Shown in pieces: positions 38,317-46,988 of a DNA stretch of 64,000 nt. The number at the start of each line of letters is the position of its first letter. The first letter of the stretch is position 1. Below the pieces are notes generated by a model. The model saw nothing but the letters and a program-made list of their open reading frames with translations. It was not told the origin of the DNA and did no database searches. The stretch is taken from positions 3,011,001 through 3,075,000 of the forward strand of contig NZ_CP015136.1 in NCBI RefSeq assembly GCF_001618865.1, in the 5' to 3' direction. The DNA comes from Luteitalea pratensis. Its GTDB lineage: Bacteria > Acidobacteriota > Vicinamibacteria > Vicinamibacterales > Vicinamibacteraceae. A program made the position numbers and the translations under genes.

Positions 38317-38865
38317 TCAGCGACTTGCGCCGCGGAACGTGATGGTCCCGTGGAACGAGCCGAACACGTCGTGCGCTTGGACGCCATCGATGACACTACT
38401 GGGTTCGAAGCGATGGAACAGCTCCACCGTGAAGATCCCCTCGGCTCCGGTGAGTCGGCCGGTGCCGCCCACGATGGTGTGTTTTTCGGTGACAAATAGG
38501 TACCCGCCGGGCAAATCCGAGACGTATGCGTGCCCGTCGACCGTCGTCTCGATGCTGTCGCCGTTGGCCGCGACCCAGCGAGCCGACCCTGCCGCGCCGA
38601 AGGTCACGAGATCGCCGGTGACTTCGCGGACCAATGAGAATCGCCCCAGCCGACTCCCAACGCCGGTCGCTGTCGTAGTGATCACCACCGATGTGGCGCC
38701 CTCGGGCACGACCTCATGGGTGTCCTGTCCCAGGAAGCTGCCCTTGAAGCAGCCGGGCGCCAGGCCTTCGCAGGAGGCCTGCGCCGCCGCTGGAGCGGCA
38801 ATCGCCGCCGTCACCATCATCGCTGCGGCCGACACGTAGAGCTGGCATCTGGTTCTTGTTGTCAT
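38317..38865 (-). CDS. Exported beta-barrel-like protein of unknown function
   Basis: The start at 38865 (MTTRTRCQLY) follows GAGGTGAC. About 182 residues with a signal peptide (VSAAAMMVTAAIAAPAAAQA). Repeated strands and the motif TIVGGTGRLTGAEGIFTVEL, with a closing GSFHGTITFRG, are like the allene-oxide-cyclase/dirigent-type barrels seen in bacterial secreted proteins. Two cysteines near the mature N-terminus (ASCEGLAPGCF) may pair. It is divergent from the sigma factor gene. Confidence 0.7.
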   Translation of the reverse strand: MTTRTRCQLYVSAAAMMVTAAIAAPAAAQASCEGLAPGCFKGSFLGQDTHEVVPEGATSVVITTTATGVGSRLGRFSLVREVTGDLVTFGAAGSARWVAANGDSIETTVDGHAYVSDLPGGYLFVTEKHTIVGGTGRLTGAEGIFTVELFHRFEPSSVIDGVQAHDVFGSFHGTITFRGASR

Positions 38866-39050
38866 GTGCGTCACCTCGAGCCGGTGGCCGGGTGCCCAGT
38901 TGGAATCGCCCTGGCATTTCGCCGCGCCAAAAGCGCCGGTGGTGCCAAACGCGTTGTTTTTGGAGGACACTCTGACCGCCGGTTCTTCCTTTCACCGGTA
39001 CAGGCGCAAACCCGCACCCAGAGCGGCCATGGCTCCAGGAGAGTTCCTTC

Positions 39051-39641
39051 GTGCCCGATCCTGACGACCGCCCAGCTATCGAGGAAGCCGCTGGAGACAT
39101 CACCAATCTCCTGAGGGCGTGGAGCGGCGGCGATCACGGGGCGCTCGATCGGCTGGCGGAGCAGGTCTATCCCGAACTGCGCCGGATCGCTCGCCGGTAC
39201 ATGAAGAACGAACGCCAGGCCAACACCCTGCAGTCCACCGCGTTGATCCACGAGGTGTACCTGCGGCTCGTCGACGTGCGCAGGTTCGACTGTCGCGAGC
39301 GCGCACAGTTCTACGCGATGGCGGCGCAGATGATGCGGCGCATCCTGGTGGACGCGGCGCGCGCCCGTGCTGCGAAGAAGCGAGGCGGTTCGGCAGTCCG
39401 AGTGAACATCGACGACACGGCGGTGTTGTCGCCGTCGCCCGACCGGTCGATCCTCGCGCTGGACGAGGCGCTCACAGCCTTCTCCCGCCTTGCGCCGCGG
39501 CAGGCCATGGTCGTCGAACTGCGTTATTTCGGCGGCTTGACCGAGGAGGAGATTGTCGCGGCGCTCGACATCTCACCACGCACCGTCAGACGCGACTGGG
39601 ATTTCGCCAAAGCCTGTCTGTCCCGCGAGCTGAACACGTAG
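39051..39641 (+). CDS. ECF-type RNA polymerase sigma factor, TIGR02999 family
   Basis: A GTG start at 39051. 196 residues with region 2 (EQVYPELRRIARRYMKNERQ, LQSTALIHEVYLRLVDV, RAQFYAMAAQMMRRILVDAA) and region 4 (VVELRYFGGLTEEEIVAAL, SPRTVRRDWDFAKACLSREL). It is intact and lies 21 bases upstream of a kinase-TPR gene, the standard acidobacterial arrangement. Confidence 0.92.
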   Translation: MPDPDDRPAIEEAAGDITNLLRAWSGGDHGALDRLAEQVYPELRRIARRYMKNERQANTLQSTALIHEVYLRLVDVRRFDCRERAQFYAMAAQMMRRILVDAARARAAKKRGGSAVRVNIDDTAVLSPSPDRSILALDEALTAFSRLAPRQAMVVELRYFGGLTEEEIVAALDISPRTVRRDWDFAKACLSRELNT

Positions 39642-39662
39642 AATCCGGTTCATTGCTGCCCC

Positions 39663-40382
39663 ATGAGTTCGGACTGGTTCCGCCTTGTCGAAGCGCTCTA
39701 TCACGCAGCGCATGAAGCACCGGCCGAGGAGCGGGCGGCGCTGCTGGCGCGAGCAGACCCCGAGTTGCGCCACCAGGTCGAGTCGCTTCTGTCGGATCGG
39801 ACCGGCGCCGAGTTCCTGGATCGTCCGGTCCTCGAGCACGCCCGCGACCTGCTGGAAGGTCCGGTGCCCGTTACCCTGGATGTGGGAGCGCGCCTCGGTC
39901 CCTACTCCATCGACCACAAGCTCGGCGAAGGTGGCATGGGCGAAGTCTTCCGCGCGATCGACACACGATTGGGTCGCGCTGTCGCGATCAAGATCACCAG
40001 GGAGGAGTTCAGCGCGCGGTTCGAGCGGGAAGCGCGGGCGATTGCCGCGCTGAACCATCCGAACATCTGTACGGTCCACGATGTCGGCGCGAACTATCTG
40101 GTGATGGAGCTGGTGGAGGGGGAAACGCTGGCGGCACGGCTCAAACGTGGAGCGTTGCCGCTGCACACGACGCTCCCGTACGCCTCCCAGATTGTAGCCG
40201 CTGGCCGAGGCGCATGCCAAGGGCATCGTTCACCGCGATCTCAAACCGGGCAACATCATGATCGCCAGGTCCGGCATCAAGGTGCTGGATTTCGGGCTGG
40301 CGAAATCGGGAGGCGACGAGACGGTGAGCGCCAGCCGGCCGGTGATGGGCACACCCGGCTACATGGCACCCGAGCAGCGTGA
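39663..40382 (+). CDS. Ser/Thr kinase of a kinase-TPR protein, N-terminal part, disrupted
   Basis: The kinase starts normally ([38 protein letters not shown]; Lys in [20 protein letters not shown]) up to ASQIVAA near 40200. There the frame is lost by one base. [33 protein letters not shown] and [10 protein letters not shown] are all present but in the next frame. That frame meets a TAG at 40387-40389, where family members continue (DRQSADARADLY). The gene therefore carries a frameshift and a nonsense codon. It continues as the frame at 40429. Confidence 0.75.
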   Translation: MSSDWFRLVEALYHAAHEAPAEERAALLARADPELRHQVESLLSDRTGAEFLDRPVLEHARDLLEGPVPVTLDVGARLGPYSIDHKLGEGGMGEVFRAIDTRLGRAVAIKITREEFSARFEREARAIAALNHPNICTVHDVGANYLVMELVEGETLAARLKRGALPLHTTLPYASQIVAAGRGACQGHRSPRSQTGQHHDRQVRHQGAGFRAGEIGRRRDGERQPAGDGHTRLHGTRAA

Positions 40383-40428
40383 TCGCTAGTCGGCCGATGC
40401 GCGCGCCGACCTGTATGCATTCGGCTGC

Positions 40429-42531
40429 GTGCTGTATGAGATGTTGACCGGCGCGCGAGTCGCCCTCCAGCGCAGGCGCATGCCGTCCCGGAAGCTGGAG
40501 CAGATCGTCAGCCGATGCCTCGAAGAAGACCCCGCCCGACGATGGCAATCGGCTGCGGAGTTGCAGCATCAACTGGCGTCGATCGCGCCCAGCAGGCGTG
40601 CGACACGTGTCGCCGTCGCCTCCGCGGCGGTGCTGGCCCTGTCGGCAGCGGCCGCCTACGTCGTCCTTCACCGTGCCCCGAAACTCACCGACAGGGACAC
40701 GATCGTGATCGCCGAATTCACCAACACGACCGGCGATCCCGTCTTCGACGACACGCTACGGCAGGGACTCGCGGTACAGCTCCAGCAATCGCCATTCCTC
40801 AGCCTGATCTCGGACGCCCGGATCCGGAAGACCATGGCATTGATGAATCTTCCAGGGGATGCCCGCCTGACATCCGACATCGCCCAGGGCGTCTGCGCTC
40901 GGACTGCAAGCGCCGCGATCCTGGAAGGATCCATCGCGAGTCTCGGCAGTCAGTACGTCCTCGGCCTGCGCGCGAAGAACTGCACGACCGGCGACGTCCT
41001 CGCCGACGAGCAGGCGCAGGCGGCGCGGAAGGAAGAAGTCCTGAGTGCGCTGAGTCACATTGCAGTCCGTTTTCGAACGCGAGTTGGAGAATCGCTCGCT
41101 ACCATCGAGAAACACTCGACGCCGCTCGAGGAGGCGACAACCCCGTCCCTCGAGGCGCTGAAGGCCTACAGCGCCGCATGGAGAGGGCTCATTTCGGAAG
41201 GCCCGGTAAGGGCCCAGCCGCTCTTCCAGCGTGCGACCGAGATCGATCCCGATTTTGCGATGGCCCATGCGCAGGTTGGATTCGGCTACAGCATCGTGGG
41301 AGAGTCGGCCCTGGCGCGCCCGAGCACACGCAAGGCCTTCGAGCTGCGCAAGCGGGCCAGCGACGTCGAGCGCTTCTACATCGACACGCTGTACGACCGC
41401 GATTTCACCGGCAATCTGGAACGCGAGCGACGGACCCTGGAATCGTGGGCCGAGAGCTACCCGCGCGATGCACGTCCTCACGGATTGGTCGGCGGTCTTG
41501 CCCTGACGAGCACCGGTCAATACGAGCTGTCAATCGCCGAAGCCGACAAGGCCATCGCGCTGGATCCCGAACTGACGCCTGCGTACGTCAATAAGGCCCT
41601 CAATCAGGTCTTCCTGAATCGTATCGACGAGGCCCTGCTGACGGTTGGTCGCGCGGCGGAGCGCAAGCTGCAGGGCGGCGAGTGGCTTGCCGTGATTCCG
41701 TATTTCGTTGCCTACCTGAAAGGCGCCGACGGCGAACTCAGACGTTCGGCGGCGATCGCCAGGAAGAACCCCGCCGCGGAAGACATCATGTCGCACCTGG
41801 AAGCGCTGGCGATGGCTCGCTCCGGCCGCTTGCACGAGGCGCGGTCGATGGCCGCCATGCCGGTCGAGATCGCACAGCGGTCGGGTCGACGTGAACGGGC
41901 CGGCTTGTTCGCAGCGGCCACGGCCGTATGGGAAGCGTTTTACGGAAACGCGGCCGCCGCGCGGCACAGCGCCACCAGGGCGCTCGATCTCGGAAGGGGC
42001 CGCGAAGTGGACTATGCCGCTGCGTTCGCGCTGGCCCTCGCAGGTGATCTGCCGCAATCGCGAGCCCTGGCCGAGGATCTCGCGCGCCAGTTCCCCGAGG
42101 ATACGTTTGTTCAATTCATGTACCTCCCGACGCTTCGGGCCCTGTTCGCATTGAGCACGCATGATTCGGCGGCGGCGATTCAAGCGCTGCAGACCGCCTC
42201 GCGCTACGACCTCGCACTGGGCGGCGTCGGCTTCACCGGACGCTTCGGCGGCCTGTACCCCGTCTACGTTCGCGGCCTGGCCTATCTTGCGGCGCAACAG
42301 CCCACGGCTGCAGCCGCGGAGTTCCGACGGATTCTCGATCACGGCAGCATCGTCCTCGTCGATCCGATGGACGCCATGGCGCGGCTGCAGCTGGCCAGAG
42401 CGCTCGTGCTCTCGGGCGAAACCGCGAAGGCGAAAAGCGCCTACGACGATCTCTTTACGCTGTGGAAAGACGCCGATCCCGGGATCCCGATGGTCAACGA
42501 AGCACGAGCGGAATACGCAAAACTACCGTGA
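40429..42531 (+). CDS. TPR-domain half of a Ser/Thr kinase-TPR protein (separated by lesions)
   Basis: From an in-frame GTG at 40429: the last kinase helices (LEQIVSRCLEEDPARRWQSA), a membrane segment (VAVASAAVLALSAAAAYVVL), an ATP-independent domain (TIVIAEFTNTTGDPVFDDTL, GSIASLGSQYVLGLRAKNC) and many TPR units (ALKAYSAAWRGLISEG, FAMAHAQVGFGYSIVGESAL) to residue 700. This is the C-terminal architecture of the acidobacterial kinase-TPR class. Without the nonsense codon and frameshift upstream it would form one protein of about 955 residues with the frame at 39663. Confidence 0.85.
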   Translation: MLYEMLTGARVALQRRRMPSRKLEQIVSRCLEEDPARRWQSAAELQHQLASIAPSRRATRVAVASAAVLALSAAAAYVVLHRAPKLTDRDTIVIAEFTNTTGDPVFDDTLRQGLAVQLQQSPFLSLISDARIRKTMALMNLPGDARLTSDIAQGVCARTASAAILEGSIASLGSQYVLGLRAKNCTTGDVLADEQAQAARKEEVLSALSHIAVRFRTRVGESLATIEKHSTPLEEATTPSLEALKAYSAAWRGLISEGPVRAQPLFQRATEIDPDFAMAHAQVGFGYSIVGESALARPSTRKAFELRKRASDVERFYIDTLYDRDFTGNLERERRTLESWAESYPRDARPHGLVGGLALTSTGQYELSIAEADKAIALDPELTPAYVNKALNQVFLNRIDEALLTVGRAAERKLQGGEWLAVIPYFVAYLKGADGELRRSAAIARKNPAAEDIMSHLEALAMARSGRLHEARSMAAMPVEIAQRSGRRERAGLFAAATAVWEAFYGNAAAARHSATRALDLGRGREVDYAAAFALALAGDLPQSRALAEDLARQFPEDTFVQFMYLPTLRALFALSTHDSAAAIQALQTASRYDLALGGVGFTGRFGGLYPVYVRGLAYLAAQQPTAAAAEFRRILDHGSIVLVDPMDAMARLQLARALVLSGETAKAKSAYDDLFTLWKDADPGIPMVNEARAEYAKLP

Positions 42532-42644
42532 GCCCGGACCGAGATAGGGCAGCCCAGACCACGTTTTTGCTGGTCGAGATCTCCGAGTCCTCGCTCATGC
42601 ACCTGGCGGCGCCCAGCATTGGGCTCGATCGCGGTACACCGCTG

Positions 42645-42673
42645 TTGACGTTGACGGTTGAACGGGATACAAA
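42645..42673 (+). promoter_or_regulatory. Putative promoter of the TIR-nSTAND operon
   Basis: TTGACG (42645-42650), a 17-base spacer and TACAAA (42668-42673) lie 40 bases before the ATG of the TIR gene. The -35 box matches 5 of 6 consensus bases and the -10 box 4 of 6. TTGAC is repeated once in the spacer. It suggests a housekeeping promoter independent of the upstream kinase gene. Confidence 0.45.
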
Positions 42674-42712
42674 CAAGCCCATCCTCGTCCGTTCGGTCGG
42701 TGCCACGCGCCC

Positions 42713-44176
42713 ATGTCCGAAGTGTTCATCAGTTACGCGCACGCCGATGACCTGCCATTCGCCGAAGACACTCCCGGCTGGGTCACTGCGCTTGCAGACA
42801 GGCTCGAGAAGTCGCTGATGATGCGCCGCGGCGGCAGCCGCGTCGCCGTGTGGATGGATCACCGTCTCGAGCCGGAGAAACAGGTCGATGGAGCATTGCG
42901 CGACCGCGTTCGACGTGCCGAGTGCTTCGTCGCCGTGCTCTCACCGCGCTACCTCGAATCGCCGTGGTGCAGAAAGGAGCTGGATGCCTTCATCGCGCAT
43001 GCCGGCGAGCAGGGCGAGCGCGTGTTCCTCCTGGAAATGTCGCCAACGTCGCGGGAGGAGTGGCCGCGGGGGATCCGCAACCTCTCGGCGCGCAAGTTCT
43101 GGGCACAGGGGTTCGATGACCCGACGGCGATGCCGCTCGGCTGGCCCGTGGCCGATCCCGCGCAGGATCGCCCCTACTGGCGCGCGCTGAACGAGCTCTC
43201 GCACTTCGTGTCCGCCCGGCTTCAGGCAGCCGGCGCTGTCACCCGCGACGACGACGCGCGCTGTGTCTGGATCGCCGACCCCACCGACCATGTGCTCGAG
43301 TCGTGGGAGCGACTCGCAGGTGCGCTGCGCCAGCAGGGGTACACCGTCAGGCCCTCGGCGCCCGGCGAGTATCCCACGGCGCGGGAGGACGACTATCGCG
43401 CTGCTCTCGAGGCCGATCTCACGGCGGCCGACACGTTCGTCCAGCTGCTCGGACCGCATCCGGGACGCAGGCCGTCCTGGAGCGAATTGCCATACACGAT
43501 GCTCCAGGCGGCCGCCGCGCGAGCCACGAGTACCAACCGCTCGCAGGCGTTTTCGTTGTGGCGATCGCCGGACGTCCAGCTCGGGACCATCACGAATCCC
43601 GAGTACGCGCAGCTGTTGACCGGCGCCGCCGCTGGCGGCCTCGAGGACTTCCAGAGGCACGTGCTGTCGCGACTGGCGCCCAAGCCGTTCGTCGACACCT
43701 TGAGCCGTCCCATCGCCGCCCCGGAAAGCGCCACGATGGGAGCGCTCTCGATCTGTGTGAGCGCGGACGGGCCGGACCGTGAGCTCGGGCAGCGGGTGCG
43801 CGACGTGCTTTTCACGCTGGGCGCCGATGTCAGCCTGACCCCGGAACCCGCGCCCGATCAGCCGCCAGCGCAGTGGCGGCAGGACTACGAGACGATCCTT
43901 GGCGCGAGTCACGGCGTCGTGATCATCTATGGCTCCACGCCGCCCAGCTGGGTGCAGGCACAGGTCCAGGCGGCGCGCAAACTGCTGGCGCGCACGAGAC
44001 GCGGCGTGTGGGGCGCACTGCTCGATGGGCCGCCAGGCGGACAGCCCGATCACGGCGTGCGCAGCCACAACGTGGTCCTGCTCGACTGCCGCAACGGCGT
44101 CGCGCCGGAACCACTGAAACTTTTCCTCGATACGCTGCGGAGCGGCGGCACGGAAGCAAGCGCAGCCCATGCATGA
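42713..44176 (+). CDS. TIR-domain protein with two further TIR-like domains
   Basis: This 487-residue protein lacks a signal peptide. Residues 1-140 are a TIR domain: EVFISYAHADD, VAVWMDHRLEPE, CFVAVLSPRYLESPWCRKEL with Glu89 at the catalytic position of NAD-cleaving TIR enzymes. Two more segments have a similar alternating strand-helix pattern, about 182-330 (RCVWIADPTDHVLESWERLA) and 343-475 (LSICVSADGPDRELGQRVRD, SHGVVIIYGSTPPSW). They have no obvious catalytic Glu. The last 8 bases overlap the start of the nSTAND-GH19 gene (44169), so the two are translationally coupled. TIR proteins beside STAND ATPases act in immunity or programmed death. A role here as NADase effector or adaptor is inference. 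Confidence 0.9.
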   Translation: MSEVFISYAHADDLPFAEDTPGWVTALADRLEKSLMMRRGGSRVAVWMDHRLEPEKQVDGALRDRVRRAECFVAVLSPRYLESPWCRKELDAFIAHAGEQGERVFLLEMSPTSREEWPRGIRNLSARKFWAQGFDDPTAMPLGWPVADPAQDRPYWRALNELSHFVSARLQAAGAVTRDDDARCVWIADPTDHVLESWERLAGALRQQGYTVRPSAPGEYPTAREDDYRAALEADLTAADTFVQLLGPHPGRRPSWSELPYTMLQAAAARATSTNRSQAFSLWRSPDVQLGTITNPEYAQLLTGAAAGGLEDFQRHVLSRLAPKPFVDTLSRPIAAPESATMGALSICVSADGPDRELGQRVRDVLFTLGADVSLTPEPAPDQPPAQWRQDYETILGASHGVVIIYGSTPPSWVQAQVQAARKLLARTRRGVWGALLDGPPGGQPDHGVRSHNVVLLDCRNGVAPEPLKLFLDTLRSGGTEASAAHA

Positions 44177-46823
44177 CACCGGGCGCCACGCCTCGCCTTA
44201 TCCGGGGTTGCGGCCGTTTGCGTCGCACGAAGCCGATCTCTTCTTCGGCCGCGAGACGCATACAGATCGTCTCCTCGAGATTCTCAAGCGGGAGCACTTC
44301 CTGGCCATCGTCGGCCCTTCAGGTTCGGGCAAGAGCAGTCTCATGCGCGCGGGCCTGTTGCCCGCCCTGGAGATGGGTAACCTCGGATCGGGCACCGACT
44401 GGCGTATCGCTGTGCTGCGTCCCGGCAGTGAGCCGATGCGCAGCCTGGCGAGCGCGCTGCTTCGACCTGGCGTGTTCGGCGCCTCACTCGGATCGACGCC
44501 CTCTTCCGCCCCTGGCAGGACGACCGACCTCACGGCGATGGTCGAAGCGGAGTTGCGGCGCGGTCCGCTGGGCCTGCTGCACGCAAGCGCCGAGGCCCTC
44601 GCGCCGACGAACGCGGACGGCCCGCGCGCGAACCTGCTGGTCGTCGTCGATCAGTTCGAGGAAATCTTCACGTACGCAGAGGCTGACGAGGAACACGCCG
44701 ACGACTCCGACCTGTTCGTGAACCTGCTGCTCGAGGCGCGCGCGGTCAGCGACGCACACATCTACGTCGTACTGACGATGCGCACGGACTTCCTCGGCAA
44801 CTGCGTGCGCTTCCCCCTGTTGCCAGATGCAATCAACCGCGCCCAGTACCTCACGCCGCGGCTGACGCGTGCCGAGATGGAACTGGCCATCGAAGGACCG
44901 GCGCAGGTGTTCGGCGGCTCGGTGGATGTGGCGCTCATGACCGAGTTGATCAACGCCACCCGCACGAACTCCGATCAGCTGCCGGTGCTCCAGCATGCGC
45001 TCTCACGCATGTGGGCGATTGCGGCCGGACGCAACCCGCAGGCGCCACACGTCGGATGGGATGAGGCGCACGAGGTGGGCGGGCTCTCTGGCGCGCTCGA
45101 TCAGCACGCGGAAGCCGTGCTGCGCGACGTGCTGGGCGTCATCGGCGAGGAACGCATCGGACTGGTCGAATCGCTCTTCGCGGCGATCACCGAACGGCGC
45201 GGCGCGGCCGACGGCGGGCAGGACGTGCGTCGCCCGCAGCGACTCGCGCGCATCGCACATGCCTGCGGATTGGGGGCGGACTGGCAGCCGCTCGTGCCCA
45301 TCGTCGGTGCCTTTTCCGCGCCAGGCGTGAGCCTGTTACAACATGGACCCGAGCTGAACAGCCACAGCGTCATCGATCTCGCGCACGAGGCGCTGATGCG
45401 GCAGTGGCACCGGCTCGCGCGCTGGGTGGATGCCGAGGCTCGCCGGCGCAACGATTATCTGCGCTGGCGTGACCGTGCGCTCGAGCACGAGCACGAGCGC
45501 GCCGGCCTGCTCGAGGGCGTGACGCTTGCGCGCGCCGTCGAATGGCTGAAGGGCGACCCGAAGCTGGGTGACCGCGGGTGGCGGCCCACGGCCGCATGGG
45601 CCTCTCGATATTCACCGGTGGCGCCGGAGACCGAGTTCCAGCGGACGACGTCGTTCATCGAGCTGAGCACCGAGGCGCAGCAGGCTCGCGAAGAGCAAAT
45701 GCGTGTTGCCGCCGAACAACAGCGCCGCGCCGTGATCCAGCGCGCGACGGCTGCCGAGGACTCGGCACGGCGGGCACGGCGGCAGTTGCTGGCGATGACG
45801 GCGTTCGCACTGCTGGTCGTGGCGCTCGCCTTCACGGCCACCTACTTTGCAGTGCGGGCACGTCGTTCCGCCGACCAGGCCGCCCAGGCCGAGGCACGTG
45901 CGCAGCTCGCCCAGGCGCAGGCAGAAGAGTCGGCGCGGCGGCTCGACGAGCAGCTGGCGCGACGCGAGACCGCATCTCCTGTCACGCCGACCGCTGGCGG
46001 CGCGGCCCCCGCGGCCGCGGCCACACCCAGCGACCCTCGCCCGGTTCCGCCGCCGCCTCCGCCATCGCCCACCGCCTCAAGGCCGGTACTGGTGCCGGAC
46101 GCGACGACGGCTGCCGCGGCTCCCACGCCCGTGCCGGGCGTCGAAGCGGAGCCGGCGGGAGCAGCACCGCCGGGCGCAGTGGCGACCGCGCCACCAGGGA
46201 CCGCTCCTGCGACGGACGTGACCAAGCCGCCCGGTCCACGCGCGGGCAACGAGTCCGCGGTCGCGCGCCTGACGCTCGCGGATCTCGAGAAGATCATGCC
46301 CGCGAGCACGGTGGCCTCACGGAGCGCATTCCTGGCCCCGCTGAACGACGCCATGGTGGAGTTCGACATCAACACGCAACTTCGCGTCGGGCATTTCCTC
46401 GGGCAGGTGTCGTTCGAGAGCGGCGACCTGCGCTATCTGCAGGAGCAATGGGGACCGACGTCGGCACAGCGGCGTTACGAGCCGCCTGCCGCACTCGCCA
46501 GCAGCCTTGGCAACACCGAGCCGGGCGACGGCAAGAAGTATCTCGGGCGCGGCATCTTCCAGATCGTCGGCCGGCGCAATTACACGCAGCTTGGTCAGTT
46601 GCTGAAGCTGAACCTCGTGGACAACCCGGAGCTCGCGGCGCGGCCGGACGTCGCGGCGCGAACCGCCGCCGCGTTCTGGGTGCAGCGTGGTCTCAGCAAG
46701 CTCGCGGATGCCGACGACGTCACCGGCATCACGCGACGGATCTCGGGCGGGATGCTCGGCCTCGAGACGCGCAGGCGCGCCGTCGATCGCGCCAAGGCGG
46801 TGCTGTTGCCGGCAGCGCCATGA
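44169..46823 (+). CDS. nSTAND ATPase fused through a membrane helix to a GH19-type cell-wall hydrolase domain
   Basis: This 884-residue protein overlaps the TIR gene by 8 bases. Residues 9-60 give the nSTAND1 start (SPYPGLRPFASHEADLFFGR) and Walker A (GPSGSGKSS, 49-57); Walker B is LLVVVDQFEE (156-165). The ATPase and winged-helix region runs to about 420 and a helical/coiled-coil part to 540. One membrane helix spans 540-562 and a short coiled coil follows to 600. A Pro/Ala/Thr-rich linker runs 600-690. Residues about 697-880 match GH19 chitinase/endolysin enzymes: VGHFLGQVSFESGDLRYLQE (Glu750 at the catalytic position), YLGRGIFQIVGRRNYTQLGQ, AARTAAAFW. The usual C-terminal WD40 or TPR sensor is absent. 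The topology implies a cytoplasmic switch and a periplasmic peptidoglycan hydrolase. Confidence 0.92.
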   Translation: MHDTGRHASPYPGLRPFASHEADLFFGRETHTDRLLEILKREHFLAIVGPSGSGKSSLMRAGLLPALEMGNLGSGTDWRIAVLRPGSEPMRSLASALLRPGVFGASLGSTPSSAPGRTTDLTAMVEAELRRGPLGLLHASAEALAPTNADGPRANLLVVVDQFEEIFTYAEADEEHADDSDLFVNLLLEARAVSDAHIYVVLTMRTDFLGNCVRFPLLPDAINRAQYLTPRLTRAEMELAIEGPAQVFGGSVDVALMTELINATRTNSDQLPVLQHALSRMWAIAAGRNPQAPHVGWDEAHEVGGLSGALDQHAEAVLRDVLGVIGEERIGLVESLFAAITERRGAADGGQDVRRPQRLARIAHACGLGADWQPLVPIVGAFSAPGVSLLQHGPELNSHSVIDLAHEALMRQWHRLARWVDAEARRRNDYLRWRDRALEHEHERAGLLEGVTLARAVEWLKGDPKLGDRGWRPTAAWASRYSPVAPETEFQRTTSFIELSTEAQQAREEQMRVAAEQQRRAVIQRATAAEDSARRARRQLLAMTAFALLVVALAFTATYFAVRARRSADQAAQAEARAQLAQAQAEESARRLDEQLARRETASPVTPTAGGAAPAAAATPSDPRPVPPPPPPSPTASRPVLVPDATTAAAAPTPVPGVEAEPAGAAPPGAVATAPPGTAPATDVTKPPGPRAGNESAVARLTLADLEKIMPASTVASRSAFLAPLNDAMVEFDINTQLRVGHFLGQVSFESGDLRYLQEQWGPTSAQRRYEPPAALASSLGNTEPGDGKKYLGRGIFQIVGRRNYTQLGQLLKLNLVDNPELAARPDVAARTAAAFWVQRGLSKLADADDVTGITRRISGGMLGLETRRRAVDRAKAVLLPAAP

Positions 46824-46826
46824 GGG

Positions 46827-46950
46827 GGCGTTGGTGCACGGCTGCTGAGCCCTCCGGTCGGCAAACGGCGTGCGTCCGTTGGCGTGCAGGCGGCCCCCCG
46901 GGCATGATCGTGGAATGAAGTCGAGGGTTCACCCGATGTACAAGACGCGG
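46827..46950 (+). repeat. Dispersed intergenic repeat, copy 3
   Basis: It starts 3 bases after the stop of the nSTAND-GH19 gene with GGCGTTGGTGCACGGCT, then a hairpin GGCT-GCTG-AGCC. It aligns over about 85 bases with the copy at 61690. Its far end (CCGATGTACAAGACG) matches the end of the copy at 51391. The hairpin may double as a transcription stop for the operon. Confidence 0.65.
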
Positions 46951-46988
46951 TATCGGGTGAGCAATTGGCGGGCTGATACACGCCCCGC

